Source: Prorocentrum cordatum (lineage: Eukaryota; Sar; Dinophyceae; Prorocentrales; Prorocentraceae). From it: a DNA stretch of 64,000 bases. How positions within the stretch are numbered: the stretch's first letter is position 1; the number at the start of each line of letters is the position of its first letter. The stretch is taken from contig CAUYUJ010009780.1 of the NCBI GenBank assembly GCA_963575745.1, forward strand, positions 159,883-223,882, written 5' to 3'. The position numbers were made by a program, and so were the translations under genes. This document shows positions 40,560 to 51,714 of the stretch, one piece after another. The notes beneath the pieces were generated by a model that was not told where the DNA came from, did not search any database, and was given only the letters and a program-made list of their open reading frames with translations.

Positions 40560-40835
40560 TGCGACACGGGAGGCTTCCGCTCGCGTTTGCCTCGGATGTC
40601 GCGCAGGACTTGTCCAGCTTCTGCGTCTGAACTCACCGACGCGAGGCATTCTGCCTCAGCGCGCGCGCGACTACCTGCTGAGATCTTCGGCGGAGGTCTT
40701 GCGAGGCCGCCAATCGCGAGAGCGGGGCTCTGCAATGGAAGCGGGGACTCGTACGGCCTGCGCCTGTTGAGCCAGTCGGGCAAGCTACTACGAAGGCCTC
40801 GACGCACGCAATGGGCCGTGACGACATGAGCGCCA
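40560..40835 (+). pseudogene. Second copy of the Cys-rich downstream segment
   Basis: Shows ARVCLGCRAGLVQLLRL, then RGILPQRARDYLLRSSAEVL, and in another frame EPVGQATTKASTHAM, each with a counterpart at 38,660-38,900. Frames are not continuous. Confidence 0.4.
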
Positions 40836-40877
40836 GTGAATTAGCAAGATCCAGCGCGACCTCCTCCGTACCACTGG

Positions 40878-41441
40878 TCAGTCGGAGCGTCGCTTCTTAT
40901 GCCGCTGCCTTTTCTCTTGATGGATCATGGGGCAAGCCGAACCGAGCCGACGCCCGCCCCGCCGCGGGGCCCAGGTGCACACACGGGCGGGGTTCTGGAG
41001 CCGAACGACTGGCACGACTGGCACGCAAAACCAGAGCGGTGGTGGCGATGGTGCCGGCATCGGTGTTGGAAACCCCCACTCGCTGTCGGTGTCGGGGATG
41101 ACCTCCACCTCCCGCTCCTCATCAAGAGCCGCATTTTCCACGACACCTTCAGGAACTGCTCGCGTGAACTTGACGGTCACGTTGCTGCCGACAGGGTAGG
41201 TGTTCGCCAACGAGACGTCTAACTCTACAGGCTCGACGTTGACAATGACACCTTCTTCCTTCCGATCGCCACTCTCCACGATAACGGTCGCTCCAACGAC
41301 AAGAATCGCAGCGTCAAGCACGACCAACAGTTTGTCGCCAGCGCACGCTCTCCCAATCAACTCCGTTGTGGCCACTGGATCGACGGCGCCATTCGCCGAC
41401 ATGGCGCTGATGCACACGACTTTGGGGGTATCGGAATTCAC
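40878..41441 (-). CDS. Fragment encoding one beta-rich repeat module
   Basis: Minus-strand frame of 187 codons. After a conserved AMSANGAVDPVATTELIG comes CAGDKLLVVLDAAILVVGAT, then KEEGVIVNVEPVEL and LANTYPVGSNVTV. The same module occurs twice at 51,250-51,714. It resembles the G-x-T-x-L-x-V ... F-x-V-G-D ... G-T-x-V beta modules common in large secreted or surface proteins of algae and bacteria; that likeness is from memory of the pattern. After about residue 110 the frame becomes proline-rich and probably reads into non-coding DNA, so the 3' boundary is likely a splice site or a break. Confidence 0.5.
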   Translation of the reverse strand: MNSDTPKVVCISAMSANGAVDPVATTELIGRACAGDKLLVVLDAAILVVGATVIVESGDRKEEGVIVNVEPVELDVSLANTYPVGSNVTVKFTRAVPEGVVENAALDEEREVEVIPDTDSEWGFPTPMPAPSPPPLWFCVPVVPVVRLQNPARVCTWAPRRGGRRLGSACPMIHQEKRQRHKKRRSD

Positions 41442-41564
41442 CTAGGGGATTACTACGGACCCCAAAATGCTTCACCGAACCGAGAGAAAGAATTAGACGG
41501 GCCCGACGGATTCCCAACCCGACATCCGCTCGAGACGTGTTCGCGATCCCTTGTGGGTGTCGTG

Positions 41565-41765
41565 CGGTTGGTAGGTCTGTAGGTGGTGGGCGGGTATGTG
41601 TATGTGGTGGGTGGATGGTGGGTGGATGGCGGGTGCGTAGCGGATGCAGGGTGCGTGATGCCCAGGTGGCGGGTGGATTGTGGGATGGTGGTGGGTGAAC
41701 GGTAGGTGTTCGGCTGTGGGTGGGTGGTGGGTGGGTGGTGGGTGGGTGGTGGGTGGGCATACTCC
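41565..41765. repeat. GGTGGGTGG minisatellite
   Basis: Irregular repeats of GGTGGGTGGATGG and GTGGGTGGGTGG on the plus strand; four closely spaced G3 runs give quadruplex potential near 41,715-41,756. Confidence 0.85.
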
Positions 41766-42040
41766 CGTTGCACACTGATCACCATTCGAGAATGATAAAG
41801 ATACGCGCACGCACTGAGCAACGTCGGAGGCCCTGGGAGTCCTACCGAGCATTCGTGCCCCATGCATTGCTCGACATTGTCGTCAGGGACGTCCACACAC
41901 ACCGCCAAAGAGCGCACGGACATGACGCCACTCCTCCTCATACGCCCCTCCCTTGTTGGTGCCTGCCACAGGCGACCACACTGACGTTCTGCCGCGGGGG
42001 ACTGACGAAACACTAGCTTAACGACAGACGTGATCAGCAG

Positions 42041-42480
42041 TTGTTCCTACTCCACACCCCACCGCGACGTGACCTCAGAAATGACGTTCTTTGTCTGAAC
42101 CTTCGAGCCTATCGAGCTGGCTTGGCGAAAACCGCTGTGCTGCTGATGAGCACATGGCCGCTTAATTCCCAAGGCGCGCACTCCCGCTGCTTCCCTTACA
42201 ACGCGGGAGGTCCTGAGGCCTTGCAAGAGGCTGTCGAGCCTGTCCAAGACAAGGGCACAGGAGAAGAGAAGGAGCAGGAAAACGACAGAAGGGAACAGGC
42301 TAGACGTCGCGCGCACCGAGGACGTCTGCCTCAGATGCAGCGCGCGAAAGTGTGTGGGCCCAGGTGTCCCACGCGAAGCAACCTGCCTCAGCGTCACATG
42401 CAAAAACCTAGATGGGAGCCTACTCGTCGTGGTCCTCAGACGACGCCTGCTGCTTCTTGAGGGCGCGCACCTGGCATAGC
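42041..42480 (+). other. Gene fragment with charged helix and CxxC segment
   Basis: One plus frame shows a charged, coiled-coil-like run (EALQEAVEPVQDKGTGEEKE). An adjacent frame shows TEDVCLRCSARKCVGPG and ATCLSVTCKNL before a stop near 42,478. The VCLxC-xAxxC segment also occurs near 38,665, 40,590 and 49,400. Unrecognised; fragmentary. Confidence 0.35.
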
Positions 42481-42584
42481 CAGGGCCCTCTTGCACCCGA
42501 TCTGTTCCTGACCATGTACACCCTGCATCCTTTCGCCCGTTCCCGGGTCGACGACCCCGCCGACAACTTCGACGACGATGAAAA

Positions 42585-43070
42585 TGACGGCGGATAACGA
42601 AGACGACAAGACGACTACAACGACGCCCCGGCGCCAACGCCGCCGCCGCCGCAGACGACGACGACGACGACCACGACAACCGCGCCGCCGCTGCCGCCGC
42701 CGACGACGACGACGACCACGACGACTACGACGAGGCCGACACGACGACGCTGACGCTGACGACGACGACGACGTCGACGTACAAAGGGCGGCGAAAGCGC
42801 TGACGAAACCACGTTGACGACGACGTCGACAACGCGCCGGCGTGATCCCCGTCGCTGGCCAGACGGCGACGACTACGTTGACGACGACTAGGGCGACACC
42901 AAAGGCGACGAAATGACACGATAGCAACGACAACCGCGACAACGACGCACGGACGGCGACGATGACGACAACGGCAACGAAAACGACAACGATCACGACG
43001 ACGAAAACGACGTCGACGGCGGCGACGACGGCGACGGCGCTGGCGGCGGATGCGCCGTCACGACGAGACG
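42585..43070. repeat. GAC/ACG-rich low-complexity block
   Basis: Degenerate GAC, ACG and CGC triplets across nearly 500 bp. Open frames read Arg-, Asp- or Val-rich strings with no domain content. Confidence 0.9.
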
Positions 43071-43129
43071 CATAACCGTCCCTGCTTCACACGCGTATCA
43101 TATCAACGGGAACCGCAGACGGCCTGGCC

Positions 43130-43760
43130 CAGATGGAGGCCTCCCTGAGGAATCGTACGAATCCCGAGGGGATCCCTTCGACATCCTACGAACCCACAAC
43201 GCATCTCAAGGGGTCCGTGGGGAATCCTAACGGGACCCTAGGGAATTCCCGAGGGAACCCTGGCCACGAGCGAAAGCCTGGCCGTCCGGACCGCCGCGCT
43301 CTCCCCAGACGAACTCCAAGACAACCCACGGGACTCCGTCGGGAATCCTTAAGGCCATCCTGGGAATCCTTAGGGCATCCTTGGAGAACCCATAAGGATC
43401 AATGGGAAATCACTCAAGGATCTAAGGATGCCCTTGAGGTATCCTACGGGAATCCTGAAGAAGTCCTAGTGCATCCCGACGGAATCCTCAGGAATCCTCA
43501 GAGAATCCTTTGGGACTCCTGGCCCAAAACGAACGTCCTGGTCGTCTGGATCGTGGCGCTCCAGCCTCGAACATTTCTAAGGGCTCCCTGAAGAATCCCC
43601 AGGAGATCCCTTGAATGCTCAGAATCTCAAAGGAATCCATAAGGAATCATAAGCAATCCGGAGGGAATCTCTTCGGGATCCCGTATGGATCTCTTGCGGA
43701 CCCCTAAGGAATCCCACTGAAGCCCAGGGAATTCTAAGGAATCTTCAGGAATATTGACGA
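43130..43760. repeat. Diffuse GGAATCCTnAGG repeats
   Basis: Short segments such as GGGAATCCT, AAGGAATCC and CCTTAGGG recur every 15 to 30 bp with weak periodicity over about 630 bp. Likely an old minisatellite; no gene seen. Confidence 0.6.
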
Positions 43761-43824
43761 AATCTTCAGAAACTCCTGGCCCAGTTTTGGATTCTCCTCC
43801 ACCTCGACCATCGGAGTTTTGGAG

Positions 43825-43897
43825 TCTCTTCCACCTCCTCCCATTTCTTCTCATCCTCCTGCTTCTCCTCCTCCTCATCCTCCTCCTCTTCCTCCTC

Positions 43898-43929
<32 letters not shown>

Positions 43930-43935
43930 TCCCAT
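43825..43935. repeat. CTCCTC pyrimidine tract
   Basis: TCC and CTC triplets ending in a C9 run. Confidence 0.9.
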
Positions 43936-44780
43936 TCCCCTATTCCCCCATATCCTTCATATCCTCCCCCTTCCCCGCTGCAGCTCCCATGGCGCCTCCA
44001 TTCCCCCCGCCCCTCTTTCCTCCACCTTTCCCTCGCCCGTTCCCCGCTTCTCTGAGACTGCGTTCACGTCATCCCCTGCGCGTCGCACACTCGCCGCCCC
44101 CTGGGCGCCTACTCGTCCTCGGACGACTCGTCCTCCCGAGTCCGCTTGAGGCCGCGAACCTGGCGTCGCAGGACCGCGAATCATTTCCTTTGCGAGATAA
44201 CACCTCGAGCCAATTTCCTCAGGGCACCTGAGGTGTGAATCTCTACGCCTTATGCCTTCTTGTCTCTATCCTCTTCACCTTGCCGTGGCTTTCCGCGCCC
44301 ATCCATCGTTGACCATACACACGCGGCAAAGCGAGTGCAGGTACCACTCCAACGACATTCCGTCGATCTCACCCCCCCCCCCCAAACCGCGTCTGAACCT
44401 ATACCACGCCCTTCCCTCTCGCTCTTGCCCTTCATCCTCCTCCCCCGCGGCGACGCCGTTTTTCACCTCCTACCCCACCCTCTCATTTCTGTCATAACCC
44501 TCCTCACCTACCCCCTTTTCTTCCATGTCCCTTCTTCTGTTCCCCTTTCCCCCCCCCCTGAAATGCCACAAAAGCGCGCGCGGACCGGCGCGCCCGCCTT
44601 CAGCCCCGAGGTGCTCACGTCGGTGGCGATCTGGACCGCGCGCGCGAGCGCCCCCCGAGCCCGGAAGCTTCAGCCACCATCACCACTACCACTACCACTA
44701 CCACTACCACTACCATACACACCACACGCCGTCGCGATTGCACGTGGATCCGCATCATCCGCTACCAGTATAACTATATA
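43936..44780. other. C- and T-rich spacer with (CACTAC)n patch
   Basis: No supported gene. A (CACTAC)n patch lies at 44,684-44,725. A short GC-rich patch at 44,562-44,670 (KARTGAPAFSPEVLTSVAIW on the plus strand) has protein-like composition but is isolated. Confidence 0.45.
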
Positions 44781-44978
44781 AAATTGTCGGACGTGTTGAA
44801 CGAATCACATGAAACAAACGGTTGTGTGTCACATCGGAACGACGGCTTTCGCCAGACGGCCACACATACATCTCGGTATGTTTCTGTCTGGCGTTGCGAC
44901 ACCGTGTCAAGGGGAGGTTCTGATGATCGTACAGGCGCCATCCTCTACTCACGACCTGTGCTTGGAGAGGCGCAAAAT

Positions 44979-45374
44979 TCATCTGTAGACACACTCCGAT
45001 TTCTCCGGAACTTGAACAAAACAGCGTACAGCATACAACACCTGGGCGTTGTATCGGTGCTCCCCTGCGGTGCCCTCCTCCGCAACCTTTCGGCTGCGTT
45101 TGCGCTTCGAGGACGCCAGGGCCGCGACGGTGGTGGCCATCTCAATGGCCTGCCGCTGAGACGCCACGCCCTCCTCCTTGCGGGACATCCTGTCCTTGAA
45201 CGAGTTGTCGTTGGACACCCGCTCGTTGTGTTCCTGCGTTCCCAGCCCCACAGGAAAAACTGGCAGCACGGGCGCGCGTGGAACGGACTGCCGCCTTACC
45301 TCGGGGGCCCACCAACCAGCACCACGGTTTGGGCGTCCACTCGTCCACTCTACCGCATTAACGAAGCTGGACAT
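44979..45374 (-). CDS. Exon fragment with a nuclear-localisation-like segment
   Basis: Minus-strand frame with normal composition: NDNSFKDRMSRKEEGVASQR, then QAIEMATTVAALASSKRKRS, then RKVAEEG. SKRKRSRK is a typical basic nuclear-localisation signal and the region before it should be helical. The overlapping plus-strand frame (44784-45434) has no such structure. It may belong with the exon-like pieces at 45,800-45,950 and 46,204-46,470 on the same strand; I cannot define splice sites. Family unknown. Confidence 0.4.
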   Translation of the reverse strand: MSSFVNAVEWTSGRPNRGAGWWAPEVRRQSVPRAPVLPVFPVGLGTQEHNERVSNDNSFKDRMSRKEEGVASQRQAIEMATTVAALASSKRKRSRKVAEEGTAGEHRYNAQVLYAVRCFVQVPEKSECVYR

Positions 45375-45799
45375 GTGATCGGTGTGTCAACATGGTGCGC
45401 CGGCGCCATGCGGACTGCGCTAGTGGGACCGTAAGTGAGGCTCCCTGTGAGGTACGCAACGTGATACGGGCGTGTCAAGTCGGGCGCCGGCGGCAAGGAA
45501 ATCGCGCAGCTGAAACCAGTCGCGGAGGTTCCCATGGGGGAGCGGAAATGTGCAGCTCACTATGGAACCGCGACACGTGTTAGTAGTGTGCCATGATAGA
45601 GGCAGCGCCTCGCGGACTGCTCTGCTGGCATCTGAATTGAACTTCCTATGCATGTGAAAGGCGTGCCGAAATGGAGCGTCCGCGCCATGCGAACGAGGTC
45701 AAGGAGACCTGATGCGGAGCTCCATGTCAGCCACGCAACGAGAGGAAGAGTGAAGGGGGCGAGAAGGGTGGAGGGGGAGACGCGGGGCACAGCATCGCC

Positions 45800-45950
45800 T
45801 GCGATCAAAACACGAAGTGGAGCAGTCCTCTGCGCCAAGCCTGCGGATGGGCCCGAGCGTCGTCAGGGCGCGCTCGACGTCGCCCGCCGGGAACGCCGAG
45901 GAGTCCACGAATTGAACCTTACATTGGGCTCATGGGCGGAAGACAGAATG
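45800..45950 (-). CDS. Exon fragment, unrecognised
   Basis: Reads VQFVDSSAFPAGDVERALTT, then LGPIRRLGAEDCSTSCF, on the minus strand after a TAAG that could be a 3' splice site. Protein-like, no family recognised. Confidence 0.35.
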
Positions 45951-46203
45951 CTTCTATGCCCGGCAGTCTGTTAACATCCACCCCGAATCGACCCCGAACA
46001 CCGAAAGTCCAGGTCGCCTTGTTGTCAGGCTGCTTCCCGCCGCAGGTTCTATGAGGCCCCCGATGTCGAAAACGCCGCGCACGACATGAGATCGCAGCGA
46101 GCATTCACTACCACGCGACGAGGATGAACTCCCACGCGTGCCATTATGTCATCTCTACCAGGTCTACCGCTGCCGTGACGCCCTACGAAACGACCACCCC
46201 CTT

Positions 46204-46470
46204 CTAAAACCCGTCTGTTCGGCACGCGTGTCCTCCTCCGTCGTCACCCGTCGTCGGGCACTGCATCCCACCTTCCCCAAACGAATCGGAGCTGTCGTAA
46301 TCCATCCCGAGACCACACCCGTGTGTCTGACCGCGGCCTGCCGCCCGCGCCGTCCCGGCATCTAGGTCCCCTGCGTAGACGGTTTTCCCCTGTGGGATCA
46401 CCTTGCGCAGGTGCTCGACCGACGCCTCCACTCCGTCCTCAGGCGTGTCACTCAGAATGCGGAACTCCAA
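46204..46470 (-). CDS. Exon fragment, unrecognised
   Basis: Minus-strand frame ILSDTPEDGVEASVEHLRKV, then IPQGKTVYAGDLDAGTA, with ordinary composition for about 45 codons. After about 46,345 it is glycine- and aspartate-rich and may be intron. Probably the upstream exon of the same fragmentary gene as 45,800-45,950. Confidence 0.35.
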   Translation of the reverse strand: MEFRILSDTPEDGVEASVEHLRKVIPQGKTVYAGDLDAGTARAAGRGQTHGCGLGMDYDSSDSFGEGGMQCPTTGDDGGGHACRTDGF

Positions 46471-46844
46471 CGAAGGGGGAGAAGGAGGAGGAGCGAGCGC
46501 ACGGCGTCAGAGAACGGCAGTCCGAAGAATTGACCGGCCCGGGGGCAGAGGGCACTGGGCGAGGAGCGAGCGCGAACACATGGGAACGGACGAAAGAGAG
46601 CGCGCGAGTGACAAACAAAAACACGGATGTAGCGACATAGAGACATGTATCCGGAGACAACGATATACTACTTCCACGGCCCAATGGGCCAGCGGCGTGC
46701 TGTGTGTAGAGTTTCTGTGATCTTTCTGAGGGCCGCCCCACCTCTTGGCTAGCGTTCGCTCATCCGGAATCAGCGCCCCGTCTTCCCGATGCTCTGTCAG
46801 CGCCAAGACACGTCCGTGAGCCTCTCCAAGGTGTCCGATGTACC
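46471..46844. other. Spacer, nothing recognised
   Basis: Mixed sequence; short open frames on both strands lack domain content. Confidence 0.4.
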
Positions 46845-47365
46845 CAAGGTGGCTTCCAAGACGGGCTTGGGAGGCCAATAAAGCCGCCAATACAACCCAG
46901 GATGCTTCCAAGACAACCTCAAAGCCACGGTGAAGCCCCAAGAACGCTCCAACAGGACGCCCGAGAGAGCCTCGAAAAACCCCCACACTTATACTTCCAT
47001 TATGTTTTCCAATGTGTTTCATGCCACCGATTTGGCGACCACCCGATGCTTCGTCACAGCTCCAGGAACTTCCAGGAGCGCCTGACGACGTCACGAGAGG
47101 CCCCCAAGAGGGTCCAAGGACGGCCCAAGAGGGCCTCCAAACAGCTTTGGACACGCCCGAAGACAGCCCAGGAGGAGTACACACCTACAGATCTGTCGCT
47201 GTGCTCGGAGAAGCTTCCAGAAGAGGCTTCCAGGAGATGCCAAGAGGCCTCCAAAAATTCAAGAGAACCCCACGCAGCTTCCAACAGGCGCCTAAACAGC
47301 CCCCAAGGGGCCTCAAAACTACCTCCAACGGACCTCCGAAAGGCCTCGCACGATACATATCCCAA
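46845..47365. repeat. Diffuse CCAAGA/GGCCTCCAA repeats
   Basis: Segments like CCCCCAAGAGGGTCCAAGGA, CCTCCAAACAGC and CTTCCAGGAG recur every 10 to 30 bp. Minus-strand translation is rich in LGA and SWG strings, a repeat product. The same family is at 52,085-52,560 and 54,120-54,420. Confidence 0.7.
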
Positions 47366-48110
47366 CGAACAACCAAGATGCTTCCTATGTCATCTCGAGC
47401 AATCCCCATCGAGCAAGCTGGACTGGCACGGTGGCGGGACGCGCCGCAAGCAGCTGGATAACTACCACAGCAACAGAGCGAATTAAACATCGAGGGATCA
47501 GTTCTGTGGCCTGGACACCCACGCGGTTGGGTGGACGTGAACGCTCTGAGTGGCGGGACAATGATGAAATGTGCCTCCGCGCTCCCGCGCACACCAGAAT
47601 CACACAGAGCATGCGGGAGGCCTTTTCTGAAAACGGCTAGGCAATCTCACCAATCAGCCAATCAGAGGAAGGCTGTGGGGAAGACGACAGAAGAGAAGCA
47701 ACCAGAGGAGAAGAACATACGTACCCAGCAAACAAACTGAACTTCAGACCAATCCGAGCCCTGACGAATACTGTTGTGCACAAAAGCGTCCGATATCTCC
47801 TGGAAGCGGGGGGCGCGTAAAGTGTGAGTCCAAGGAATAGTACAGCGGTCGATGCCACAAATCGGAAGAAGGACAAAGCAGCGAAGCTAGGGAAGATGGG
47901 GATCGTGAGCTCTCCTTTAATACGCTCTCCACCGCGGCCCTGGCGCCCTTACGCGTGGCCATCGCCGGGGCGGTGGCGGCGGTCGGGCAGACGATGAAAG
48001 ATGTCATTGCCTCCCCTGGACAGCCCAACCCACTATCTCTCTTCAGCCCTTTCCCCCCCCACAAGACCCGAATCACGATGCATGGCGGACATGCGCATCG
48101 CTCGCGAAAT
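47366..48110. other. Spacer without recognised gene
   Basis: Short open frames on both strands; none has a motif or family resemblance. Confidence 0.4.
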
Positions 48111-48111
48111 C

Positions 48112-48312
48112 GACGACGACGACGATGACGACGAAGGCGGCGACGACGACGGACACGACGACGACGACGGCGACGACGACGACGCCGGCAACGGCGACGG
48201 CGACGACGATAACGATAGACGACGACGACGACGACGACGACGACGACAACGACGACGACGACGACAACGACGGCGGTGGCGGCGGAGTCGACGACGACGA
48301 CGACGACGAGGG
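48112..48312. repeat. (GAC)n microsatellite block
   Basis: GAC, ACG and GGC triplets with few interruptions. Gives poly-Asp on plus and poly-Val or poly-Ser on minus frames. Confidence 0.95.
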
Positions 48313-49370
48313 GGACGTCCGAGCCCACCCGGCGAGCAGGGACGTCTGGGCCCAAACGTCGCCACGTCGGAAACCAAGTCCAACCACGTCTGGGCACGCG
48401 TCCGAGACCGTCCGGCTGCCACAATGCCTTTACCAACTCGGCGCAGGCTCGAACACTTATTGAAACACTACCGAACTAGGTTGGCCCGCTCTTCTCACCT
48501 ACTGCTCACACTACTGCCCTAACACTACTGCCCTAACACTGCCGCACCCCCACATGTCGCCATCGCTCGCCTCACACGAATCCTGGAACCGTTCCTCCGT
48601 CGGCGTCAGACCAGCCCCCGAGGTATCCAAACACCCGCGGCTCAACCCCCGGATCACCGCCCGACAAGTTCTTACCCGCTGGCTGCCCACGACACCTAAC
48701 ATATCCTCACCCGCCGGATGTCAAACTGTCCCCTCAATACGCTCCGGTCCCCCCCCCTCTTGCCTGGACCGGGCATCCGGGACATGCGTGGCTGGTGGTC
48801 TGCTGTATAATTGGCCCACCGTTACCCACCCCCCGCTGGTTGGCAACGGCTACCTCAGCACTCTCTCACACACTTTCCGAGGACAACTGAATCCGACATA
48901 TGAGCAACAGCCGCCATACCAAAATCATGAGGTGCCCCTCGCCCGTGCATTCGACACCCCCGAGCTCACTGCCCACTCGCGAACCGCTAACTGCGATTTG
49001 ACGGCTTCGTGGTTCTGTTCAGTCTGTTTGCTTGTCGGTCTGTATGTGTCTGTCTGTCTGTCTACCGTGCCGGGATCGCGGTGAGGGCTGCGCCCGCCGC
49101 CCCCTGACTGAACGTCTCCCCTCGTCGTATCCGATGGCCCGCTGAGGCCTCCGGATGGCCCCAGCGTGGCCCAACATGCCTGGACCAAACACGCAAATGG
49201 CGGTCATCCGCCACCCACCCACCGTCGAATCATCCACCGTCTCGCTGCTGCATCTGGGTCCTTCTGAACTTTTCTTCCAAGCGAACACCGAGATTGTTCC
49301 GTGACCTAGTACCAAAGCCGTACCGTGTCACTGGGGAGGCATCGGAACGTTGCCAAACCCCTCCCTCGCG
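48313..49370. other. Spacer with small TGTC tract
   Basis: No supported gene. (TCTG)n occurs at about 49,020-49,062. A 176-codon plus frame (48554-49084) has mixed composition and no recognisable domain. Confidence 0.4.
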
Positions 49371-49490
49371 AGACGCCGAGCACGAAGGACGTCTGCCTCA
49401 CGTGTCGCGCGTCATCGTGCGAGCACAAAGCAAACGCGTGAGCACAAGGCGAACTGCCTCAGCGCCCACACACACTGACAGAACTGGCCT
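49371..49490 (+). other. Fourth copy of the VCLxC segment
   Basis: Reads DVCLTCRASSCEHKANA and, after a stop, LPQRPHT, paralleling VCLxCRA and LPQR at 40,590-40,670 and 42,330-42,400. Isolated fragment. Confidence 0.35.
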
Positions 49491-49764
49491 CGCACACAGG
49501 CTTGTAACCGCAACGTGGGGGATCGGGGGGGAGAGGCCGACCGAGAATACCGACGTGACGGCGTTCGCCACGACGGCGGCCACACTGAATGAGGCACGGT
49601 GAGCGGGGCGACGGATGGGGGAGGGTTGCGCCTCAGCTTGCACTGCCGGGGACAGGAAAGCTGGCGATCTTTCTGGCGGAAAGCAAGGGGCAGGCGGCAG
49701 GCTGCAGGCGAAAGGCGACTTGGCGGAGCGACGCGAGGCGCCGCAATCAGTGCTCCCGTCGCGG

Positions 49765-49865
49765 TCGCCGCCGCCATCGTCGTCGTCATCGCTGTCGCGA
49801 TCGTCGTCGTCGTCATCGCTGTCGCGATCGTCGTCGTCGTCATCGCTGTCGCGTCTTCGTCGTCG
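49765..49865. repeat. 24-bp (TCGTCGTCGTCATCGCTGTC)-type repeat
   Basis: Three units of TCGTCGTCGTCATCGCTGTC plus GCGA, period about 27 bp, within a wider CGT-rich stretch. Confidence 0.85.
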
Positions 49866-50025
49866 TTCTGCGTTGTGGCGTCGTCGCTCCTTGATGTCGC
49901 GCGTCGTCGTCCTCGTCCTGTGTTTCCCTCCGACGCGTTTCCTCCGTCCTGGCCGTCAACGTCGTCATTGTTTCCGTCGTCTCCGCCACCGCGCAGAAGA
50001 GCTACGCTGGCGACATGTCCGAACA

Positions 50026-51714
50026 TTACGACCAGGTCGCGAATCGGCACCTCAGAGGCGGGGTGCCCCCCTCATCGCCAGGTTGGATCATCGAATACTC
50101 GTTCAGAATGAGCCGCTTCCACTCCGTATCCACACGGGCCCAGTAGACGTTCACGGAGCAAGAGGTCTCGACATTTACTGGGATCCATGCCTGGACGTTC
50201 ACCATGACGCCGCTGGAATCCACTATCTTCACGTTCTGGTAGCGATTCCCGTTCTTCGTTGGGCTCGACAACAAACCTTTGCCATGGATGAACCCCTTGA
50301 AGTGAGCAATGGTGCCCGAGGTCAGGTTGGTCGCCTCGCCCACGGGCAAAACCCCGGTGGAATCGGACGCAGTGGCAACAGCGTACTCGGGCCATTCCAC
50401 GCGATGAATTTTGAACCCGTCCTTGACGGAGAAAACCAGTTCACCGCCGACCTCTTCAACGTCCACGGGGGTCACAGAAACGACCTCACCGGCGTACCTC
50501 CGCGCTGCAGCCAGCAAAGTGTGAGCTGAGCTGTGCGCCGCTGATACCGATGTGGACACCTCTCCGTCAGTGAGTAGAACACGAACTCGAGCGGGCCGAC
50601 CCTTGATCTGCGTGACGGACGTTGGGGCAGCCACCACCTTGCCGACAACGGTTGCGGCTTGAGCGACTTCTGCAAGTAGATCGCTGAAAGACTTCCTCCC
50701 GACACGATCGGTATGCGTCGTGTCCCCGCCCCATCGATCGACATCCATCCATTCTATACTGCCGCGCCCCTGCTGGGCGTGGTCCTCGGCGTTGCGGCGT
50801 TGACTCTTCCGCGCCGGTTCGCCCTCCTTGTGCGACCTCCATCGGACTTCGTTAACGGGGCACTCGGACGTCGACTGGTCGTACTCCCACTGCACGGTGA
50901 CGCCACCGTCCGCGACGCGGACGACTGTGGCGCAGAAGTACTTGCTCCCGTACAACGCCTCAGCTTCGTCACCGACGGACATGGCCTGCACACGAACGTC
51001 ATCGATCGGCACGTCCGTTGTCGTCCCATCATAGTCCCACTTCACTTCGACAGAGTGCTGGAGAATCCGCGCCACGGTCGCAGACCAGAAGCTGCCACGG
51101 TAGAGCGCTTCCGCTTTGGCACCGCTACTCATCGGCGGGACAAACGAGCGAGCACCACCTGCGAACGACTTCGGACTAAGTGTTTCCGCCCGCTGTTCAT
51201 TCTGTGCGCCATCTGCTGGACCGGCCACGCGTGCCTCGATGGAAATGGTACTGCCGATGGGGCAACCGTTCGCTATTCCGCTGGTCAGCTCCACAGGGTC
51301 GACGCCGGCAATGACGCCCTCCTCCTTGTGCTCGCCACCCTCTATGGTGATGGCCGCTCCAACGACAAGAATCCCAGCGTCACGCACGTCCAACAGTCGG
51401 TCACCGGCGGACGCTTCTCCAACCAAAGTCGTCTACACAACGTGCTCGGCAGCGGAACCTTCAGGGTCGGTTCCTGGTGCCAGCACAGAGACGCTGCTGC
51501 CGACGGGGTACGAGTTCGCCAACATGCCGGTGAGCTCTACAGGATCGACGCCAACCACGACTCCTTGCTCCTTATGGCCGCCGCCCTCCAGGATGACTGT
51601 CGCTCCAACGGCGAGAACCCCCGAGTCCCGCACGTCCAACCGTCGGCCACCAGCGGGCGCTTCTGCGACCAGGGCTGTTGTGACAACAGGCTCCGGGGCG
51701 GACCTCGCAGACAT
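50026..51714 (-). CDS. Beta-module, Tudor-like and OB-fold-like protein with an internal TAG
   Basis: One minus-strand frame interrupted by a single TAG (51433-51435). From ATG 51714 it reads MSARSAPEPVVTTALVAEA, then a beta module (RRLDVRDSGVLAVGATVILE). After the TAG a second module follows (DRLLDVRDAGILVVGAAITI, PIGSTISI). Next are two Tudor-like repeats, AKAEALYRGSFWSATVARI with VEVKWDYDGTT (about 51,120-50,985) and DEAEALYGSKYFCATVVRV with VTVQWEYDQST (about 50,975-50,840). After a charged linker, the C-terminus (about 50,590-50,060) has NVKIVDSSGVMVNVQAWI and VNVYWARVDTEWKRL, resembling RPA-type OB folds. Tudor-like folds bind peptides and OB folds bind single-stranded nucleic acid; a chromatin or DNA role is inferred. 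The stop lies between the repeated VV and TT, so the gene may be split or dead. Confidence 0.6.

Noticed and set aside
46507-47184. 225-codon minus-strand frame with SWGPLVTSSGAPGSSWS as a protein
   Set aside because: Its composition follows the diffuse CCAAGA repeat, and similar strings appear wherever that repeat occurs.
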